NCBI GenBank assembly: GCA_016200825.1 | Contig: JACQEA010000002.1 | Span: 1-5,133 of the forward strand | Direction: 5' to 3' | Source: Chloroflexota bacterium | GTDB lineage: Bacteria; Chloroflexota; Anaerolineae; UBA4142 | DNA: 5,133 nucleotides | In this document: positions 5,122-5,133 of the stretch, piece by piece | Numbering within the stretch: position 1 is the first letter of the stretch | Layout: the number at the start of each line of letters is the position of its first letter | Made by a program: the position numbers and the translations under genes | Notes under the pieces: generated by a model | Database searches by the model: none | The model's input: the letters and a program-made list of their open reading frames with translations, nothing else | Told to the model about the DNA's origin: nothing

Positions 5122-5133
5122 GAACGAAAGCGA

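Noticed and set aside
1..5133. A hidden defence, toxin-antitoxin or mobile-element system
   Set aside because: All five genes have clear housekeeping or hydrolase families, and no gap is large enough for another convincing gene; I saw no transposase, integrase or tRNA.

Overview
The window is ordinary bacterial chromosome with five protein genes, all on the minus strand, read from right to left. GC content is moderate, CGCG and GCGC strings are extremely frequent, Ala is often GCG and Arg often CGC, while Lys, Asn, Phe and Ile codons are mostly AT-rich. With Thermus-like threonine-degradation enzymes and several families of short intergenic repeats, this suggests an environmental bacterium, perhaps of the Chloroflexota (Anaerolineae-like). 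That placement is inference; no marker gene is present.

Layout in transcription order: (1) an alpha/beta-hydrolase of the carboxylesterase / monoacylglycerol lipase type (4348-5121), whose reading frame stays open to the right window edge; (2) a 203-bp gap (4145-4347) packed with repeats, a small palindrome and the ribosome binding site of the next gene; (3) a second, unrelated-looking alpha/beta-hydrolase (3293-4144); (4) tdh, L-threonine 3-dehydrogenase (2181-3221); (5) kbl, 2-amino-3-ketobutyrate CoA ligase / glycine C-acetyltransferase (898-2094); (6) nfo, endonuclease IV (1-795), cut by the left edge about 15-20 codons before its expected end.

tdh and kbl form the two-step threonine degradation pathway: threonine is oxidised to 2-amino-3-oxobutyrate, which Kbl cleaves with CoA to glycine and acetyl-CoA. 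The two hydrolases and nfo have no evident pathway link to it, although all five genes are co-directional and gaps inside the hydrolase-tdh-kbl-nfo run are 71-102 bp.

I see no defence system, mobile gene, CRISPR array or RNA gene. The notable content is non-coding: each of the four gene 3' ends inside the window has a repeat at or within 10 bp of its stop codon. Three gaps carry sequence variants of one nonamer-based repeat (consensus near ACCGCAAAG), the tdh-kbl gap carries a period-7 array, the largest gap also carries a long imperfect inverted repeat, and a REP-like palindrome lies in frame inside kbl.
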